Shown: positions 1 through 12,155 of the stretch, one piece after another
How the letters are laid out: every line of letters begins with the position of its first letter
Position numbering within the stretch: position 1 is the stretch's first letter
From: Acanthosoma haemorrhoidale
Lineage: Eukaryota; Arthropoda; Insecta; Hemiptera; Acanthosomatidae
Assembly (NCBI GenBank): GCA_930367205.1
Contig: OV884009.1
Span: 123,512,639 to 123,576,638, forward strand
Length of the DNA stretch: 64,000 bases
Direction: 5' to 3'
Notes under the pieces: model-generated
Database searches by the model: none
What the model was told of the DNA's origin: nothing
Seen by the model: the letters and a program-made list of their open reading frames with translations, nothing else
Made by a program: the position numbers and the translations under genes

Positions 1-120
1 AAGCTGGTTGGTGAACTAGCTGAGGCATTCAGTATAAGTGCCGTCCTCTATCTAATATTAGTCTGGTTATGAACAAAATGTGTCCTACAGAATCACCGCT
101 ATACTGTTTTTGAATATTAC

Positions 121-946
121 GCTGGTTTGCGAACTAGCTGAGGCATTCAGTATAAGTGCTGTCCTATATCTAATATTCGTCTGGTTTTGAACATAATGTG
201 TCCTACAGAACGACCACTTTACTGCTTTTGAATATTAAGCTGATTAGTGAACTAGCTAAGGCATTTAGTATCAATGCTGTCCTGTATTTAATATTAGTCT
301 TAGTGTGAATAAAATGTGTCCCACAGAACGACCGCTATACTGTTTTTGAATATTAGGCTGGTTAGTGAACTAGCTGAGGCATTCAGTATAAGTGGTGTCC
401 TGTATTCAATATTAGTCTTGGTGTGACCAAAATGTGTTCTAGAGAAGGACCGCTATACTGTTTTTCAATATTAAGCTGGTTAGTGAAATAGCTAAGGCAT
501 TTAGTAATAGTGCTGTCTTGTATTTAACATTAGTCTTGGTGTGAACAAAATGTGTCCTACAGAATCATTGCTATACTGTTTTTGAATATTAAGCTGGTTA
601 GTGAACTAGCTGAGCATTCAGTATAAGTGCTGTCCTGTATTTAATATTAGTCTTGGTGTGAACAAAATGTGTCCTACAGTACGACCGCTGTACTATTTTT
701 GAATATTTAGCTGGTTAGTGAACTAGCTGAGTCCAATTAGTATAAGTGTTGTCCTCTATTTAATATTAGTCTGGTTTTGAACAAAATGTGTCCCACGGAA
801 CGACCGCTATACTATTTTTTAATATAAAGCTGATTAATGAACTAGCTAAGGCATTGAGTATAAGTGCTGTCCTGTATTTAACATTAGTCTTGGTGTGAAC
901 AAAATGTGTCCCACAGAATCACCGATATACTGTTGTTGAATATTAA
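121..946 (+). repeat. Partial HOR copy, M3 to M9
   Basis: Seven monomers in HOR order starting at M3. It carries private variants TTTGCGAAC (126-134), ACCACTTTAC (about 211), CTTAGTGTG (about 299) and CAGAATCATTGC (about 560). These recur near 11.3 kb (except the first), 59.4 kb and 63.0 kb. The monomer before it (3-120) is a separate type with GTGCCGTCC and an M6-like end. Confidence 0.85.
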
Positions 947-2008
947 GCTGGTTAGTGAACTAGCTGAGGCATTCAGTATAAGTGCTGTCCTCTATCTAAT
1001 ATTAGTCTGGTTATGAACAAACTGTGTCCTACAGAACGACCGCTATACTGTTTTTGAATATTACGCTTGTTTGTGAACTAGCTGAGGCATTCCGTATAAG
1101 TGCTGTCCTCTATCTTATATTAGTCTGGTTATGAACAAGCTGTGTCCTACAGAACGACCGCTATACTGTTTTTGAATATTACGCTGGTTTGTGAACTAGC
1201 TGAGGCATTCAGTATAAGTGCTGTCCTATATCTAATATTCGTCTGGTTTTGAACATAATGTGTCCTACAGAACGACCGCTTTACTGCTTTTGAATATTAA
1301 GCTGATTAGTGAACTAGCTAAGGCATTTAGTATCAATGCTGTCCTGTATTTAATATTAGTCTTGGTGTGAATAAAATGTGTCCCACAGAACGACCGCTAT
1401 ACTGTTTTTGAATATTAAGCTGGTTAGTGAACTAGCTGAGGCATTCAGTATAAGTGGTGTCCTGTATTCAATATTAGTCTTGGTGTGACCAAAATGTGTT
1501 CTAGAGAAGGACCGCTATACTGTTTTTCAATATTAAGCTGGTTAGTGAAATAGCTAAGGCATTTAGTAATAGTGCTGTCTTGTATTTAACATTAGTCTTG
1601 GTGTGAACAAAATGTGTCCTACAGAATCACCGCTATACTGTTTTTGAATATTAAGCTGGTTAGTGAACTAGCTGAGCATTCAGTATAAGTGCTGTCCTGT
1701 ATTTAATATTAGTCTTGGTGTGAAAAAAATGTGTCCTACAGTACGACCGCTGTACTATTTTTGAATATTTAGCTGGTTAGTGAACTAGCTGAGTCCAATT
1801 AGTATAAGTGTTGTCCTCTATTTAATATTAGTCTGGTTTTGAACAAAATGTGTCCCACGGAACGACCGCTATACTATTTTTTAATATAAAGCTGATTAAT
1901 GAACTAGCTAAGGCATTGAGTATAAGTGCTGTCCTGTATTTAACATTAGTCTTGGTGTGAACAAAATGTGTCCTACAGAATCACCGCTATACTGTTTTTG
2001 AATATTAG
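947..2008 (+). repeat. Complete nine-monomer HOR copy (1,062 bp)
   Basis: M1 starts right after the GTTGTT end at 933. All nine types follow in order and the next monomer starts at 2009. M9 ends in the M6-like form (CACCGCTATACTG, GAATATTAG), after which the array leaves HOR order. Confidence 0.9.
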
Positions 2009-2689
2009 GCTGGTTAGTGAACTAGCTGAGCATTCAGTATAAGTGCTGTCCTGTATTTAATATTAGTCTTGGTGTGAACAAAATGTGTCATACAGTACGA
2101 CCGCTGTACTATTTTTGAATATTTAGCTGGTTAGTGAACTAGCTGAGGCATTCAGTATAAGTGCTGTCCTCTATCTAATATTAGTCCGGTTTTGAACAAA
2201 ACGAGTCCCACGGAACGACCGCTATACTATTTTTTAATATTACGCTGGTTTGTGAACTAGCTGAGGCATTCAGTATAAGTGCTGTCCTCTACCTAATATT
2301 AGTCTGGTTATGAACAAACTGTGTCCTACAGAACGACCGCTATATTGTTTTTGAATATTACGCTTGTTTGTGAACTAGCTGAGGCATTCAGTATAAGTGC
2401 TGTCCTTTATCTTATATTAGTCTGGTTATGAACAAAATGTGTCCTACAGAACGACCGCTGTACTATTTTTGAATATTTAGCTGGTTAGTGAACTAGCTGA
2501 GGCCAATTAGTATAAGTGTTGTCCTCTATTTAATATTAGTCTGGTTTTGAACAAAATGTGTCCCACGGAACGACCGCTATACTATTTTTTAATATAAAGC
2601 TGATTAATGAACTAGCTAAGGCATTGAGTATAAGTGCTGTCCTGTATTTTACATTAGTCTTGGTGTGAACAAAATGTGTCCTAGAGAAG

Positions 2690-3353
2690 AACCGCTATAC
2701 TGTTTTTCAATATTAAGCTGGTTAGTGAAATAGCTAAGGCATTTAGTAATAGTGCTGTCTTGTATTTAACATTAGTCTTGGTGTGAACAAAATGTGTCCT
2801 ACAGTACGACCGCTGTACTATTTTTGAATATTTAGCTGGTTAGTGAACTAGCTGAGTCCAATTAGTATAAGTGCTGTCCTGTATTTAATATTAGTCTTGG
2901 TGTGAACAAAATGTGTCCTACAGTACGACCGCTGTACTATTTTTGAATATTTAGCTGGTTAGTGAACTAGCTGAGTCCAATTAGTATAAGTGTTGTCCTC
3001 TATTTAATATTAGTCTGGTTTTGAACAAAATGTGTCCCACGGAACGACCGCTATACTATTTTTTAATATAAAGCTGATTAATGAACTAGCTAAGGCATTG
3101 CGTATAAGTGCTGTCCTCTATCTAATATTAGTCTGGTTATGAACAAACTGTGTCCTACAGAACGACCGCTATACTGTTTTTGAATATTACGCTTGTTTGT
3201 GAACTAGCTGAGGCATTCCGTATAAGTGATGTCCTCTATCTTATATTAGTCTGGTTATGAACAAGCTGTGTCCTACAGAACGACCGCTATACTGTTTTTG
3301 AATATTACGCTGGTTTGTGAACTAGCTGAGGCATTCAGTATAAGTGCTGTCCT
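2690..3353 (+). repeat. Segment also present at 7530-8193 (offset 4840)
   Basis: Shares an unusual order: M6 fused to an M7 end, then two consecutive GAGTCCAATTAG monomers, an M9/M1 fusion, and M2. The match ends where 3354 reads CCTATATCTA and 8194 reads CCTCAATCTA. Confidence 0.75.
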
Positions 3354-3879
3354 ATATCTAATATTCGTCTGGTTTTGAACATAATGTGTCCTACAGAACG
3401 ACCGCTTTACTGCTTTTGAATATTAAGCTGATTAGTGAACTAGCTAAGGCATTTAGTATCAATGCTGTCCTCTATCTAATATTAGTCTGGTTATAAACAA
3501 ACTGTGTCCTACAGAACGACCGCTATACTGTTTTTGAATATTACGCTTGTTTGTGAACTAGCTGAGGCATTCAGTATAAGTGCTGTCCTCAATCTAATAT
3601 TAGTCTGGTTATGAACAAACTGTGTCATACAGAACGACCGCTATACTATTTTTTAATATAAAGCTGATTAGTGAACTAGCTAAGGCAATCAGTATAAGTG
3701 CTGTCCTGTATTTAATATTAGTCTTGGTGTGAACAAAATGTGACCCACAGAACGACCGCTATACTGTTTTTGAATATTAAGCTAGTTAGTGAACTAGCTG
3801 AGGCATTCAGTAAAAGTGTTGTCCTCTATTTAATATTAGTCTGGTTTTGAATAAAATGTGTCCTACAGAAAGACCGCTA

Positions 3880-5080
3880 TACTGTTTTTAAAAATTAACC
3901 TGGTTAGTGAACTAGCTAAGGCATTCAGTAATAGTGCTGTCCTGTATTTAACATTAGTCTTGGTGTGAACAAAATGTGTCCTACAGAATCACCGCTATAC
4001 TGTTTTTGAATATTAGGCTGGTTAGTGAACTAGCTGAGCATTCAGTATAAGTGCTGTCCTGTATTTAATATTAGTCTTGGTGTGAACAAAATGTGACCCA
4101 CAGAACGACCGCTATACTGTTTTTGAATATTGAGCTAGTTAGTGAACTAGCTGAAGCATTCAGTAAAAGTGCTGTCCTCTATCTAATATTAGTCTGGTTA
4201 TAAACAAACTGTGTCCTACAGAACGACCGCTATACTGTTTTTGAATATTACGCTTGTTTGTGAACTAGCTGAGGCATTCAGTATAAGTGCTGTCCTCAAT
4301 CTAATATTAGTCTGGTTATGAACAAACTGTGTCCTACAGAACGACCGCTGTACTATTTTTGCATATTTAGCTGGTTAGTGAACTAGCTGAGGCATTCAGT
4401 ATAAGTGCTGTCCTCTATCTAATATTAGTCCGGTTTTGAACAAAACGAGTCCCACGGAACGACCGCTATACTATTTTTTAATATTACGCTGGTTTGTGAA
4501 CTAGCTGAGGCATTCAGTATAAGTGCTGTCCTGTATTTAACATTAGTCTTGGTGTGAACAAAATGTGTCCTACAGAATCACCGATGTACTGTTTTTGAAT
4601 ATTAAGCTGGTTGGTGAACTAGCTGAGGCATTCAGTATAAGTGCCGTCCTCTATCTAATATTAGTCTGGTTATGAACAAAATGTGTCCTACAGAACGACC
4701 GCTGTACTATTTTTGAATATTTAGCTGGTTAGTGAACTAGCTGAGGCATTCAGTATTAGTGCTGTCCTCTATTTAATATTAGTCCGGTTTTGAACAAAAA
4801 GTGTCCCACGGAACGACCGCTATACTATTTTTTAATATAAAGCTGATTAGTGAACTAGCTAAGGCATTCAGTATAAGTGCTGTCCTGTATTTAACATTAG
4901 TCTTGGGTTGAACAAAATGTGTCCCACAGAACGACCGCTATACTGTTTTTGAATATTACGCTTGTTTGTGAACTAGCTGAGGCATTCAGTATAAGTGCTG
5001 TCCTCAATCTAATATTAGTCTGGTTATGAACAAACTGTGTCCTACAGAACGACCGCTATACTGTTTTTGAATATTAAGCT
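3880..5080 (+). repeat. Segment also present at 8248-9448 (offset 4368)
   Basis: Begins with the rare monomer end TTTTTAAAAATTAACCTGG, passes the GAAGCATTCAGTAAAAG and GTTATAAAC monomers and the GTTGGTG/GTGCCGTCC monomer, and ends where 5080 has GCTTGTTTG and 9448 has GCTAGTTAG. Checked anchors: 3895/8263, 4132/8500 and 4573/8941. Confidence 0.78.
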
Positions 5081-8000
5081 TGTTTGTGAACTAGCTGAGG
5101 CATTCAGTATAAGTGCTGTCCTCTATCTAATATTAGTCTGGTTTTGAACAAAATGTGTCATACAGAACGACCGCTATACTATTTTTTAATATAAAGCTGA
5201 TTAGTGAACTAGCTAAGCCAATCAGTATAAGTGCTGTCCTGTATTTAACATTAGTCTTGGTGTGAACAGAATGTGTCCTACAGAATCACCGATATACTGT
5301 TTTTGAATATTAAGCTGGTTAGTGAACTAGCTGAGGCATTCAGTATAAGTGCTGTCCTCTATCTAATATTATTAGTCTTGGTGTGAACAAAATGTGTCCT
5401 ACAGTACGACCGCTGTACGATTTTTGAATATTTAGCTGGTTAGTGAACTAGCTGAGGCATTCAGTATAAGTGCTGTCCTCTATCTAATATTAGTCTGGTT
5501 ATGAACAAAATGTGTCCTACAGAACGACCGCTGTACTATTTTTGAATATTTAGCTGGTTAGTGAACTAGCTGAGGCATTCAGTATAAGTGCTGTCCTCTA
5601 TTTAATATTAGTCCGGTTTTGAACAAAAAGTGTCCCACGGAACGACCGCTATACTATTTTTTAATATAAAGCTGATTAGTGAACTAGCTAAGGCATTCAG
5701 TATAAGTGCTGTCCTGTATTTAACATTAGTCTTGGGTTGAACAAAATGTGTCCCACAGAACGACCGCTATACTGTTTTTGAATATTAAGCTGGTTAGTGA
5801 ACCAGCTGAGGCATTCAGTATAAGTGTTGTCTTCTATTTAATATTAGTCTGGTTTTGAACAAAATGTGTCATACAGAACGACCGCTATACTGTTTTTTAA
5901 TATAAAGCTGATTAGTGAACTAGCTAAGGCAATCAGTATAAGTGCTGTCCTGTATTTAATATTAGTCTTGGTGTGAACAAAATGTGACCCACAGAACGAC
6001 CGCTATACTGTTTTTGAATATTGAGCTAGTTAGTGAACTAGCTGAAGCATTCAGTAAAAGTGCTGTCCTCTATCTAATATTAGTCTTGTTATAAACAAAC
6101 TGTGTCCTACAGAACGACCGCTATACTGTTTTTGAATATTAGGCTGGTTAGTGAACTAGCTGAGCATTCAGTATAAGTGCTGTCCTGTATTTAATATTAG
6201 TCTTGGTGTGAACAAAATGTGTCCTACAGTACGACCGCTGTACTATTTTTGAATATTTAGCTGGTTAGTGAACTAGCTGAGGCATTCAGTATAAGTGCTG
6301 TCCTCTATCTAATATTAGTCCGGTTTTGAACAAAACTAGTCCTACGGAACGACCGCTATACTATTTTTTAATATTACGCTGGTTTGTGAACTAGCTGAGG
6401 CATTCAGTATAAGTGCTGTCCTCTATCTAATATTAGTCTGGTTATGAACAAACTGTGTCCTACAGAACGACCGCTATACTGTTTTTGAATATTACGCTTG
6501 TTTGTGAACTAGCTGAGGCATTCAGTATAAGTGCTGTCCTCTATCTAATATTAGTCTGGTTATAAACAAACTGTGTCCTACAGAACGACCGCTATACTGT
6601 TTTTGAATATTACGCTTGTTTGTGAACTAGCTGAGGCATTCAGTATAAGTGCTGTCCTCTATCTAATATTAGTCTGGTTATGAACAAACTGTGTCCTACA
6701 GAACGACCGCTATACTGTTTTTGAATATTAAGCTTGTTTGTGAACTAGCTGAGGCATTCAGTATAAGTGTTGTCTTCTATTTAATATTAGTCTGGTTTTG
6801 AACAAAATGTGTCATACAGAACGACCGCTATACTATTTTTTAATATAAAGCTGATTAGTGAACTAGCTAAGGCAATCAGTATAAGTGCTGTCCTGTATTT
6901 AATATTAGTCTTGGTGTGAACAAAATGTGACCCACAGAACGACCGCTATACTGTTTTTGAATATTAAGCTAGTTAGTGAACTAGCTGAGGCATTCAGTAA
7001 AAGTGTTGTCCTCTATTTAATATTATTCTGGTTTTGAATAAAATGTGTCCTACAGAAAGACCGCTATACTGTTTTTAAAAATTAACCTGGTTAGTGAACT
7101 AGCTAAGGCATTCAGTAATAGTGCTGTCCTGTATTTAACATTAGTCTTGGTGTGAACAAAATGTGTCCTACAGAATCACCGCTATACTGTTTTTGAATAT
7201 TAGGCTGGTTAGTGAACTAGCTGAGCATTCAGTATAAGTGCTGTCCTGTATTTAATATTAGTCTTGGTGTGAACAAAATGTGTCCTACAGTACGACCGCT
7301 GTACGATTTTTAAATATTTAGCTGGTTAGTGAACTAGCTGAGGCATTCAGTATAAGTGCTGTCCTCTATCTAATATTAGTCCGGTTTTGAACAAAACGAG
7401 TCCCACGGAACGACCGCTATACTATTTTTTAATATTACGCTGGTTTGTGAACTAGCTGAGGCATTCAGTATAAGTGGTGTCCTGTATTCAATATTAGTCT
7501 TGGTGTGACCAAAATGTGTTCTAGAGAAGGACCGCTATACTGTTTTTCAATATTAAGCTGGTTAGTGAAATAGCTAAGGCATTTAGTAATAGTGCTGTCT
7601 TGTATTTAACATTAGTCTTGGTGTGAACAAAATGTGTCCTACAGTACGACCGCTGTACTATTTTTGAATATTTAGCTGGTTAGTGAACTAGCTGAGTCCA
7701 ATTAGTATAAGTGCTGTCCTGTATTTAATATTAGTCTTGGTGTGAACAAAATGTTTCCTACAGTACGACCGCTGTACTATTTTTGAATATTTAGCTGGTT
7801 AGTGAACTAGCTGAGTCCAATTAGTATAAGTGTTGTCCTCTATTTAATATTAGTCTGGTTTTGAACAAAATGTGTCCCACGGAACGACCGCTATACTATT
7901 TTTTAATATAAAGCTGATTAATGAACTAGCTAAGGCATTGAGTATAAGTGCTGTCCTCTATCTAATATTAGTCTGGTTATGAACAAACTGTGTCCTACAG

Positions 8001-11000
8001 AACGACCGCTATACTGTTTTTGAATATTACGCTTGTTTGTGAACTAGCTGAGGCATTCCGTATAAGTGCTGTCCTCTATCTTATATTAGTCTGGTTATGA
8101 ACAAGCTGTGTCCTACAGAACGACCGCTATACTGTTTTTGAATATTACGCTGGTTTGTGAACTAGCTGAGGCATTCAGTATAAGTGCTGTCCTCAATCTA
8201 ATATTAGTCTGGTTATGAACAAACTGTGTCCTACAGAACGACCGCTATACTGTTTTTAAAAATTAACCTGGTTAGTGAACTAGCTAAGGCATTCAGTAAT
8301 AGTGCTGTCCTGTATTTAACATTAGTCTTGGTGTGAACAAAATGTGTCCTACAGAATCACCGCTATACTGTTTTTGAATATTAGGCTGGTTAGTGAACTA
8401 GCTGAGCATTCAGTATAAGTGCTGTCCTGTATTTAATATTAGTCTTGGTGTGAACAAAATGTGACCCACAGAACGACCGCTATACTGTTTTTGAATATTG
8501 AGCTAGTTAGTGAACTAGCTGAAGCATTCAGTAAAAGTGCTGTCCTCTATCTAATATTAGTCTGGTTATAAACAAACTGTGTCCTACAGAACGACCGCTA
8601 TACTGTTTTTGAATATTACGCTTGTTTGTGAACTAGCTGAGGCATTCAGTATAAGTGCTGTCCTCAATCTAATATTAGTCTGGTTATGAACAAACTGTGT
8701 CCTACAGAACGACCGCTGTACTATTTTTGAATATTTAGCTGGTTAGTGAACTAGCTGAGGCATTCAGTATAAGTGCTGTCCTCTATCTAATATTAGTCCG
8801 GTTTTGAACAAAACGAGTCCCACGGAACGACCGCTATACTATTTTTTAATATTACGCTGGTTTGTGAACTAGCTGAGGCATTCAGTATAAGTGCTCTCCT
8901 GTATTTAACATTAGTCTTGGTGTGAACAAAATGTGTCCTACAGAATCACCGATGTACTGTTTTTGAATATTAAGCTGGTTGGTGAACTAGCTGAGGCATT
9001 CAGTATAAGTGCCGTCCTCTATCTAATATTAGTCTGGTTATGAACAAAATGTGTCCTACAGAACGACCGCTGTACTATTTTTGAATATTTAGCTGGTTAG
9101 TGAACTAGCTGAGGCATTCAGTATTAGTGCTGTCCTCTATTTAATATTAGTCCGGTTTTGAACAAAAAGTGTCCCACGGAACGACCGCTATACTATTTTT
9201 TAATATAAAGCTGATTAGTGAACTAGCTAAGGCATTCAGTATAAGTGCTGTCCTGTATTTAACATTAGTCTTGGGTTGAACAAAATGTGTCCCACAGAAC
9301 GACCGCTATACTGTTTTTGAATATTACGCTTGTTTGTGAACTAGCTGAGGCATTCAGTATAAGTGCTGTCCTCAATCTAATATTAGTCTGGTTATGAACA
9401 AACTGTGTCCTACAGAACGACCGCTATACTGTTTTTGAATATTAAGCTAGTTAGTGAACTAGCTGAGGCATTCAGTAAAAGTGTTGTCCTCTATTTAATA
9501 TTAGTCTTGGTGTGAACAAAATGTGTCCTACAGAATCACCGCTATACTGTTTTTGAATATTAGGCTGATTAGTGAACTAGCTGAGCATTCAGTATAAGTG
9601 CTGTCCTGTATTTAATATTAGTCTGGTTATAAACAAACTGTGTCCTACAGAACGACCGCTATACTGTTTTTGAATATTACGCTTGTTTGTGAACTAGCTG
9701 AGGCATTCAGTATAAGTGCTGTCCTCTATCTAATATTAGTCTGGTTTTGAACAAAACGAGTCCCACGGAACGACCGCTATACTATTTTTTAATATTACGC
9801 TGGTTTGTGAACTAGCTGAGGCATTCAGTATAAGTGCTGCCCTGTATTTAACATTAGTCTTGGTGTGAACAAAATGTGTCCTACAGAATCACCGATGTAC
9901 TGTTTTTGAATATTAAGCTGGTTGGTGAACTAGCTGAGGCATTCAGTATAAGTGCCGTCCTCTATCTAATATTAGTCTGGTTATGAACAAAATGTGTCCT
10001 ACAGAACGACCGCTGTACTATTTTTGAATATTTAGCTGGTTAGTGAACTAGCTGAGGCATTCAGTATTAGTGCTGTCCTCTATTTAATATTAGTCCGGTT
10101 TTGAACAAAAAGTGTCCCACGGAACGACCGCTATACTATTTTTTAATATAAAGCTGATTAGTGAACTAGCTAAGGCATTCAGTATAAGTGCTGTCCTGTA
10201 TTTAACGTTAGTCTTGGGTTGAACAAAATGTGTCCCACAGAACGACCGCTATACTGTTTTTGAATATTAAGCTGGTTAGTGAACCAGCTGAGGCATTCAG
10301 TATAAGTGTGTTCTTCTATTTAATATTAGTCTGGTTTTGAACAAAATGTGTCATACAGAACGACCGCTATACTGTTTTTGAATATTAAGCTTGTTTGTGA
10401 ACTAGCTGAGGCATTCAGTATAAGTGTTGTCTTCTATTTAATATTAGTCTGGTTTTGAACAAAATGTGTCATACAGAACGACCGCTATACTATTTTTTAA
10501 TATAAAGCTGATTAGTGAACTAGCTAATGCAATCAGTATAAGTGCTGTCCTGTATTTAATATTAGTCTTGGTGTGAACAAAATGTGACCCACAGAACGAC
10601 CGCTATACTGTTTTTGAATATTAAGCTAGTTAGTGAACTAGCTGAGGCATTCAGTAAAAGTGTTGTCCTCTATTTAATATTAGTCTGGTTTTGAATAAAA
10701 TGTGTCCTACAGAAAGACCGCTATACTGTTTTTGAATATTACGCTTGTTTGTGAACTAGCTGAGGCATTCAGTATAAGTGCTGTCCTGTATTTAACATTA
10801 GTCTTGGTGTGAACAAAATGTGTCCTACAGAATCACCGCTATACTGTTTTTGAATATTAGGCTGGTTAGTAACTAGCTGAGCATTCAGTATAAGTGCTGT
10901 CCTGTATTTAATATTAGTCTTGGTGTGAACAAAATGTGTCCTACAGTACGACCGCTGTACTATTTTTGAATATTTAGCTGGTTAGTGAACTAGCTGAGGC

Positions 11001-11329
11001 ATTCAGTATAAGTGCTGTCCTCTATCTAATATTAGTCCGGTTTTGAACAAAACGAGTCCCACGGAACGACCGCTACACTATTTTTTAATATTACGCTGGT
11101 TTGTGAACTAGCTGAGGCATTCAGTATAAGTGCTGTCCTGTATTTAACATTAGTCTTGGTGTAAACAAAAAGTGTCCTACAGAATCACCGATGTACTGTT
11201 TTTGAATATTAAGCTGGTTGGTGAACTAGCTGAGGCATTCAGTATAAGTGTGTTCTTCTATTTAATATTAGTCTGGTTTTGAACAAAATGTGTCATACAG
11301 AATCACCGCTATACTGTTTTTGAATAGAC

Positions 11330-12155
11330 GCTTGTTTGTGAACTAGCTGAGGCATTCAGTATAAGTGCTGTCCTATATCTAATATTCGTCTGGTTTTGAA
11401 CATAATGTGTCCTACAGAACGACCACTTTACTGCTTTTGAATATTAAGCTGATTAGTGAACTAGCTAAGGCATTTAGTATCAATGCTGTCCTGTATTTAA
11501 TATTAGTCTTAGTGTGAATAAAATGTGTCCCACAGAACGACCGCTATACTGTTTTTGAATATTAGGCTGGTTAGTGAACTAGCTGAGGCATTCAGTATAA
11601 GTGGTGTCCTGTATTCAATATTAGTCTTGGTGTGACCAAAATGTGTTCTAGAGAAGGACCGCTATACTGTTTTTCAATATTAAGCTGGTTAGTGAAATAG
11701 CTAAGGCATTTAGTAATAGTGCTGTCTTGTATTTAACATTAGTCTTGGTGTGAACAAAATGTGTCCTACAGAATCATTGCTATACTGTTTTTGAATATTA
11801 AGCTGGTTAGTGAACTAGCTGAGCATTCAGTATAAGTGCTGTCCTGTATTTAATATTAGTCTTGGTGTGAACAAAATGTGTCCTACAGTACGACCGCTGT
11901 ACTATTTTTGAATATTTAGCTGGTTAGTGAACTAGCTGAGTCCAATTAGTATAAGTGTTGTCCTCTATTTAATATTAGTCTGGTTTTGAACAAAATGTGT
12001 CCCACGGAACGACCGCTATACTATTTTTTAATATAAAGCTGATTAATGAACTAGCTAAGGCATTGAGTATAAGTGCTGTCCTGTATTTAACATTAGTCTT
12101 GGTGTGAACAAAATGTGTCCCACAGAATCACCGATATACTGTTGTTGAATATTAA
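11330..12155 (+). repeat. Partial HOR copy, M3 to M9 (duplicate of 121-946)
   Basis: Matches 121-946 at offset 11209, including the ACCACTTTAC, CTTAGTGTG and CATTGC variants. Its first monomer has an M2-like opening (GCTTGTTTGTG), and the preceding monomer has a small deletion (GAATAGACGC for GAATATTACGC). This marks the left junction of the 11.2-kb duplication. Confidence 0.85.

Larger units (their letters stand above)
131..11339 (+). repeat. 11.2-kb block, first copy
   Basis: The stretch 131-5245 matches 11340-16454 at a constant offset of 11209 bp (95 monomers minus one base), with only scattered single-base differences. Checked anchors: 132/11341, 933/12142, 2032/13241, 3492/14701 and 4572/15781. 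The remainder (5246-11339) is a mosaic of mixed types: GCTAGTTAGTG openings, CCTCAATCTAATATT, GTTATAAACAAACTG, TGACCCACAG, AAACGAGTCCCACGG and CGATGTACTG. It has no regular HOR order that I can state. One monomer near 5370 has an extra ATT (AATATTATTAGTC). Confidence 0.85.

Noticed and set aside
5361..5380. ATT insertion (AATATTATTAGTC) as a target-site duplication
   Set aside because: Only three bases are repeated and no inserted element is next to it; slippage or a fusion of two monomers is simpler.
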